From: Deltaproteobacteria bacterium
GTDB taxonomy: Bacteria; Desulfobacterota; Deferrisomatia; Deferrisomatales; Deferrisomataceae
Direction: 5' to 3'
Length of the DNA stretch: 9,225 nucleotides
Assembly: GCA_013152215.1 (NCBI GenBank)
Contig: JAADGT010000102.1
Location: 1-9,225 of the forward strand
The notes beneath the pieces are model-generated. The model was not told the DNA's origin. It saw only the letters and a list, made by a program, of their open reading frames with translations, and did no database searches. A program made the translations under genes and the position numbers. Shown here one piece after another: positions 5,695 to 9,225 of the stretch; positions within the stretch are counted from its first letter, which is position 1; each line of letters opens with the position of its first letter.

Positions 5695-5714
5695 GGCGCG
5701 TGCCCTCACGCGCC
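5695..5714. repeat. Perfect small hairpin before heptamer element copy 5
   Basis: GGCGCGT (5695-5701) and ACGCGCC (5708-5714) are perfectly complementary across a 6-base loop. The hairpin ends 3 bases before the 15-mer of copy 5. It has no T-run on either strand. Confidence 0.5.
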
Positions 5715-5717
5715 TCA

Positions 5718-5767
5718 GCGGGCCGAAGGCCCCAGACCGACGACCGTAGACCGACGACCGAATTAAG
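5718..5767 (+). repeat. Heptamer element, copy 5, upstream of the binding-protein gene
   Basis: The exact 15-mer GCGGGCCGAAGGCCC (5718-5732) plus a 2-base spacer is followed by GACCGAC, GACCGTA, GACCGAC and GACCGAA (5735-5762). The tail is TTAAG rather than GTTAC. It lies 67 bases before the ATG of the solute-binding protein and in the same orientation. Confidence 0.85.
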
Positions 5768-5816
5768 GGTTGGTCGGGATCGTTCGTCGCAGGGCCGCGG
5801 CCCGGAAGCAAACGGG

Positions 5817-5828
5817 GGAGGAAGGGGA
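5817..5828 (+). promoter_or_regulatory. Ribosome binding region for the binding-protein gene
   Basis: GGAGGAAGGGGA ends 6 bases before the ATG at 5835. The purine run decides this ATG over in-frame upstream starts such as that at 5691, which would run through the repeat element. Confidence 0.55.
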
Positions 5829-5834
5829 ACAGCG

Positions 5835-6671
5835 ATGCCCCTCGGGTTGAGTCGTGTGGCACGTCGGAGCCGGGTGTTGTGGGCCGCGGCGGCGGCCTTA
5901 CTCCCTCTGCTCTGCCCTCCAAGGGCCTTCCCGGAACCGCCCGCCGAACCGTTGCGGGTCCTCTACATGCACCGTCCCCCCTACTACGAACGCCTGCCGG
6001 ACGGTCGGGCCGCCGGCGCTCTCGTGGAGATCGCCCGCATGGTGTTCGTGCGGGCGGGCGTTCCCCACGAGTTCGTCGAGGTGCCCCCCCGCCGCATCCT
6101 CCGGATGGTCCGCAACGGGCAGGCCGTGTGCTCCGTGGGATGGTTCCGGACCCCGGAGAGGGAGGCGTTCGCCCGGTTCAGCGAGCCGATCTACCAGAAC
6201 CTCCCCATGGGCGCCCTGATTCGGCGGGAGAAGGCCCCCCTGTGGCCGGAGCGCCCCACGATGCGGGTGGCCCTCGAGAGCGGGTTGGTGCTGGGGCTGG
6301 TGAAGGGGTTCCGGTACGGTCCGTGGGAGGAACGCTTCCGCGAGGTCCGGCGGTCCCACACCGTGGAGCGGATCGAGACGAACCAGGAGAGCCTGTTTCG
6401 GATGCTGTGCCGGGGAAGGGTCGACTGGATGCTGATCTGCCCGGAAGAGGCGGGTTACCAGTTCCGCGTTCGTCCCCGGCTCCGAAGCTGCTCGGTGTTC
6501 CGGCGCTTCGCGGACGCTCCCGCGGGGAACCGCCGGTACCTGATGTTCAGCCGCGCCGTGCCCCAGGAGGTCGTGGAGGCGGTGAACGCGGCGATCCGGG
6601 AGGTGGTGAACTCGCCGGAGTACCGCCGCATCGTGCGCAGGCTACAAGACGTGGACGGGGGGCGGCCGTGA
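5835..6671 (+). CDS. Periplasmic solute-binding protein, family 3 type
   Basis: This 278-residue protein has a Sec-type signal (basic VARRSR, then a hydrophobic core WAAAAALLPLL at residues 16-26, cleavage probably near 31-38) and no lipobox, so it should be soluble in the periplasm. The mature part resembles SBP_bac_3 binding proteins: RVLYMHRPPYYERLPDGRAAG at residues 41-61, a GxxxAxFSEPIYQN stretch ending at 122, and a C-terminal helix AVNAAIREVVNSPEYRRI (249-266). The ligand is not evident; amino acids or other small molecules are usual in the family. The TGA overlaps the GTG start of the kinase gene by 4 bases (GTGA), so the two are almost certainly cotranslated. No permease or ATPase genes are next to it, which favours a role as ligand sensor for the kinase rather than as a transporter subunit. 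Confidence 0.82.
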   Translation: MPLGLSRVARRSRVLWAAAAALLPLLCPPRAFPEPPAEPLRVLYMHRPPYYERLPDGRAAGALVEIARMVFVRAGVPHEFVEVPPRRILRMVRNGQAVCSVGWFRTPEREAFARFSEPIYQNLPMGALIRREKAPLWPERPTMRVALESGLVLGLVKGFRYGPWEERFREVRRSHTVERIETNQESLFRMLCRGRVDWMLICPEEAGYQFRVRPRLRSCSVFRRFADAPAGNRRYLMFSRAVPQEVVEAVNAAIREVVNSPEYRRIVRRLQDVDGGRP

Positions 6672-8962
6672 GCCCGCGCAGGCCGAGGAATCCCCTCCGG
6701 TTGGCCGGGCGGCGGTCGGTGTCGTCGCTGGTGGCCCTGAAGCTGGTGTTCGTGGTGGTGGTGTCGTGTCTCATCCCCATCCCGGTCGTGTATCTCACCA
6801 CCCGGTCCGAGTGGAACGGTCGGCTCCAGCAGCACGCCGAGGAGATGGTGGAGTCCTTGGCCCGAAGCCTGGAGCTTCCCCTGTGGGAGATCGACGAGGA
6901 GGGTCGCCGCTCCGTGGTCCGGGCCTACGTGGAGAGCGGGGCGGCGGCGCGCGTCCGGGTGTGGGACACGGACGGAACCCTGCTGGAGGACTGGGGCGAC
7001 TCGCGGAGGCCGGATCTGGTGGTGCGACGACGAACGGTCCGCCACGAGGGGATCGAGGTGGGCACCGTGGAGGTGGGGGTGAGCCCCCGGTTCATGGTGT
7101 CGGCCGGCCGCCGGATCCTGTGGTCCAACGTGCTCGTGATGCTGGTGGTGGCGCTGTCCATCGCCGGGGGCGCGTTCCTGCTGGTGGGGCGTCATATCCG
7201 GCGGCCGCTGGAGGCGTTGGGCCAGGCCTTGGACCGTCTGGCCGAGGGGGACTACGACTTCGACCCCGGCGACCGGATGCCGTGGGAGTTCCGGAACGTG
7301 ATCGAACGGTTCCGCCGCATGGCCCGCCGGATCCGGGAGCGGGAGGCGGCCCTCGCAGAGGTGAACCGGCGGCTCGAGCACGAGGTGGAGGAACGGGTCC
7401 GGGCCGAGGAACGATACCGGGCCCTGTTCGAGAACGCGGTGGAGGGGATGTTCGTCAGCACCCCCGACGGTCGGTACTTGGCGGTGAACCCGGCCCTGGC
7501 CGAGCTCTACGGGTACGACTCGCCCGAGGAGCTGCGTGGTTCGGTCCGCGACATCCGCACCGACGTGTGCGTGTTTCCCGAACAGCGGGACGAGTTCCTG
7601 GCGCTGCTGGAGCGGCACGACGTGGTGCGCAACTTCGAGATGAAGGCCCGCAGGCGCGACGGGAAGCGGCTGGATCTGCTGGTGAGCGCGCGCGCCGGCC
7701 GCGGGCCCGACGGCCGCATCGAGACGATCCAGGGGTTCGTGCTGGACGTGACCCAGCAGCGGGTCATGGAGGCCCAGGTGCTCCACGCCCAGAAGATGGA
7801 GGCGGTTGGTACCCTGGCCGGGGGGGTGGCCCACGACTTCAACAACCTGCTCCAGGCGGTGCTGGGCTACGCCGAGCTTCTGCTCGAGGCTCGGCCGGAC
7901 GATCCCGGCCTGGTGCGGGGGCTCGAGGGGATCCGGCGGGCCGCCTTGCGAGGCCGTTCCCTCACCGACCAGCTCCTAGCGTTCAGCCGCCGGGCCCCGG
8001 AGGAAGCCGGGGTCGGAGACCGGAAGCCCCTCGATCTGAACCGTGCGATTCGCTCCGTGTTCGACCTGTTGCGCCGGACCCTGCCCCGCATGATTCAGGT
8101 GGACCTGGACCTGGAGGAGCCGCTGTGGAAGGTGCGGGCCGACCCGGTTCAGGTGGAGCAGGTGCTCATGAATCTGGCCCTCAACGCCAAGGATGCCATG
8201 CCCGACGGCGGCACCCTGACCGTGCGGACGCGGAACGTGCGGCTGGGGGCCCAGGCTGATCCGGACGACCCGCCCGAGCTGCCCCCCGGCCGGTACGTAC
8301 GCGTGTCGCTGTCCGACACCGGCCACGGCATGCCGGCCCACGTGCTGGAGCACATCTTCGAGCCGTTCTTCACCACCAAGGAGGTGGGGCAGGGCACCGG
8401 CCTTGGACTCTCGTCGGTGTACGGGATCGTGAAGGGCCACGGCGGAACAGTCACCTGCGAGAGCACGGCCGGCAAAGGCACGACCTTCCACGTGTTCCTG
8501 CCCGCCGGCGGGGAGCCGCTTCGGCCAGAGGCTGGCCCGGGCCCCGGCCCTGGAGCCCCCTCTCCGGCCGGCGCGGGCACCGTGCTGCTGGTGGACGACG
8601 AGGAGTCGGTGAGGGAGGTCTGCCGCGAGGTGCTGGGGCGGGCGGGGTACGGGGTGATCGCGGTGCCGGACGGAGAGACCGCGCTGGAAGTGTACCGGGA
8701 ACAGGGGGACCGGCTGGACCTGGTGATTCTGGACCTCAACATGCCGGGGATGGGGGGGGAACGGTGCCTGGAGGAGCTGCTCCGGCTGGATCCGAGCGTC
8801 CGGGTGATCGTGGCCACGGGGTACCTGGACGCCGGCTCCCCGGAGGACCTGTGCGGCGCTCGCGCGGTCGAGGTGCTCCGGAAGCCCTACCGGTCCGCCG
8901 ACCTCCTCCGGGCCGTGCAACGGGCGCTCGAAGACCCGCCCCCATCCAGAAGCCCGGCCTGA
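6668..8962 (+). CDS. Membrane-bound hybrid histidine kinase with HAMP, PAS and receiver domains
   Basis: This 764-residue protein has a first TM helix at about 21-43, a periplasmic region of about 105 residues, and a second TM at about 152-173. A HAMP linker spans about 174-227, a short coiled coil about 222-250, and a PAS domain about 245-365 (YRALFENAVEGMFVSTPDG). The dimerisation domain carries the H box GGVAHDFNN, with H389 as the likely phosphorylated residue. The ATPase domain has an N box MNLALNAKDAM (N502/N506), G1 DTGHGM (550-555), F box FEPFFTT and G2 GQGTGLG (574-580). After a Gly/Pro linker (about 613-637) comes a receiver domain with D643/D644, phospho-acceptor D689, T717 and K739. 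All catalytic residues are present. No DNA-binding output is fused or adjacent, so the partner regulator lies elsewhere. The GTG start overlaps the binding-protein stop. The frame is open upstream to 5879, but that part overlaps the binding-protein gene. Confidence 0.92.
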   Translation: MSPRRPRNPLRLAGRRSVSSLVALKLVFVVVVSCLIPIPVVYLTTRSEWNGRLQQHAEEMVESLARSLELPLWEIDEEGRRSVVRAYVESGAAARVRVWDTDGTLLEDWGDSRRPDLVVRRRTVRHEGIEVGTVEVGVSPRFMVSAGRRILWSNVLVMLVVALSIAGGAFLLVGRHIRRPLEALGQALDRLAEGDYDFDPGDRMPWEFRNVIERFRRMARRIREREAALAEVNRRLEHEVEERVRAEERYRALFENAVEGMFVSTPDGRYLAVNPALAELYGYDSPEELRGSVRDIRTDVCVFPEQRDEFLALLERHDVVRNFEMKARRRDGKRLDLLVSARAGRGPDGRIETIQGFVLDVTQQRVMEAQVLHAQKMEAVGTLAGGVAHDFNNLLQAVLGYAELLLEARPDDPGLVRGLEGIRRAALRGRSLTDQLLAFSRRAPEEAGVGDRKPLDLNRAIRSVFDLLRRTLPRMIQVDLDLEEPLWKVRADPVQVEQVLMNLALNAKDAMPDGGTLTVRTRNVRLGAQADPDDPPELPPGRYVRVSLSDTGHGMPAHVLEHIFEPFFTTKEVGQGTGLGLSSVYGIVKGHGGTVTCESTAGKGTTFHVFLPAGGEPLRPEAGPGPGPGAPSPAGAGTVLLVDDEESVREVCREVLGRAGYGVIAVPDGETALEVYREQGDRLDLVILDLNMPGMGGERCLEELLRLDPSVRVIVATGYLDAGSPEDLCGARAVEVLRKPYRSADLLRAVQRALEDPPPSRSPA

Positions 8963-8969
8963 CCTTCCA

Positions 8970-8989
8970 AGTTGGGACTTCGGCCCGCT
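8970..8989 (-). repeat. Degenerate heptamer-element remnant, inverted
   Basis: On the minus strand this reads GCGGGCCGAAGTCCCAACTT, matching the first 11 bases of the 15-mer module, with no heptamer units, and a tail resembling GTTAC-GGAAG. The preceding minus-strand sequence CTAGCGTCCCA resembles the CTAGC-rich lead-in of copy 3. It lies just after the kinase stop. Confidence 0.45.
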
Positions 8990-9021
8990 GGGACGCTAGG
9001 AAGCTGGGAGGCCAGGAGGCT

Positions 9022-9060
9022 AAAAAACGGGCTGTCACGAGACCACCGTCGCTACCCCGT
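9022..9060 (-). terminator. Possible intrinsic terminator for the minus-strand gene
   Basis: On the minus strand ACGGG (9060-9056) and CCCGT (9031-9027) can pair across a 24-base loop, and the stem runs straight into six T residues (9027-9022). The stem is short and the loop long, so this is tentative. The position, about 65-100 bases after the minus-strand stop, is suitable. Confidence 0.35.
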
Positions 9061-9119
9061 GCCTGCGCGACGCATCCCATGCCCGGCTTCGCGCGCGGCC
9101 GAAGGCAGGTCCCCATGCC
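9033..9119 (-). repeat. Dispersed repeat A, second copy, inverted
   Basis: The reverse complement matches 5338-5424 at roughly 80%. Read on the minus strand it begins 4 bases after the TGA of the partial gene, so it should be transcribed as the gene's 3' untranslated region. The possible stem arms CCTGC and GCAGG are kept. Between them GCAT-GGG-ATGC replaces the different small hairpin (GCG-ATT-CGC) found in the same place in the other copy. Confidence 0.75.
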
Positions 9120-9123
9120 GAGT

Positions 9124-9225
9124 TCACTCCCCGAGCTCCAGGGGGTGGGGGGCCAGGTACGGGGAGTCCGCGAGATCCTTCCTTCCGGCCCTCCCGGCGA
9201 GCTCCCGGAGGAGGGTCGCGACAGC
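9124..9225 (-). CDS. C-terminal end of an unidentified minus-strand protein (partial)
   Basis: The last 33 codons of a gene enter from the right edge on the minus strand and end at a TGA (9124-9126). The translation is AVATLLRELAGRAGRKDLA followed by DSPYLAPHPLELGE. Codon use is G/C-ending at third positions like the other genes, and the sequence looks like a helix and an ordered tail rather than noise. I do not recognise the family. It converges on the kinase gene. Confidence 0.5.
   Translation of the reverse strand, partial: AVATLLRELAGRAGRKDLADSPYLAPHPLELGE

Larger units (their letters stand above)
5015..5834. other. 820-bp gene-free region packed with dispersed repeats
   Basis: No open frame here shows a protein family or credible coding pattern; the frames present translate repeat sequence. 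In order it holds a post-bioA hairpin, about 150 bases without recognisable structure, heptamer element copy 3, repeat A, repeat R2 copy 2, two facing heptamer arrays, a perfect 7-bp-stem hairpin, and heptamer element copy 5 before the binding-protein gene. Such density suggests a site where repeats accumulate. The promoter for the binding-protein/kinase pair should lie in its right part, but I see no clear -35/-10 pair. Confidence 0.7.

Noticed and set aside
5342..5749. Possible small genes in the bioA to binding-protein gap
   Set aside because: The frames translate repeat A, R2 and the heptamer arrays, and stop and start with the repeats; no family resemblance or convincing ribosome binding site.

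Overview
Organism. The window is very GC-rich (roughly 70% by eye), with strong G/C bias at third codon positions, frequent GTG/TTG starts and GGAGG-type ribosome binding sites. The hybrid histidine kinase with an HDFNN-type H box, the lipoprotein and periplasmic binding protein (implying a Gram-negative envelope), and the mix of housekeeping genes suggest a high-GC Deltaproteobacteria/Desulfobacterota-like bacterium. That placement is inference; there is no rRNA or marker gene to confirm it.

Layout, left to right. (1) 195-1130: EamA/DMT-type membrane exporter. (2) 1244-1756: small lipoprotein with a thermonuclease fold. (3) 1796-2689 and 2686-3578: two coupled SAM-dependent methyltransferase genes, a class I enzyme followed by a TrmH/SpoU-family gene that carries a frameshift between its conserved motifs. 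(4) 3561-3658: a large nested inverted repeat. (5) 3722-5014: bioA, with no other biotin genes in view. (6) 5015-5834: an 820-bp gene-free stretch filled with dispersed repeats. (7) 5835-6671 and 6668-8962: a periplasmic solute-binding protein translationally coupled to a membrane hybrid histidine kinase, probably one sensory unit. (8) 9124-9225: the C-terminus of a minus-strand gene converging on the kinase gene.

What stands out. The genes belong to familiar families; the unusual part is the intergenic DNA. At least three dispersed repeat families occur here. The clearest is a modular element: an exact 15-mer GCGGGCCGAAGGCCC (self-complementary, able to form a short hairpin), then a tandem array of 7-bp units GACCNNN, then GAAGTTAC. 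Four full copies all lie on the plus strand, and three of them lie immediately 5' of a gene (exporter, class I methyltransferase, binding protein). In the methyltransferase the element contains the only canonical start codon available and encodes the first 14 residues. Two further arrays face each other as a long inverted repeat. A second family (about 55 bp, 50/55 identical) follows the trmH-like gene and recurs in the 820-bp gap. A third (about 86 bp) occurs in that gap and, inverted, just after the minus-strand gene's stop codon. None looks like a CRISPR array, and no transposase is present in the window. Their function is unknown from sequence alone.
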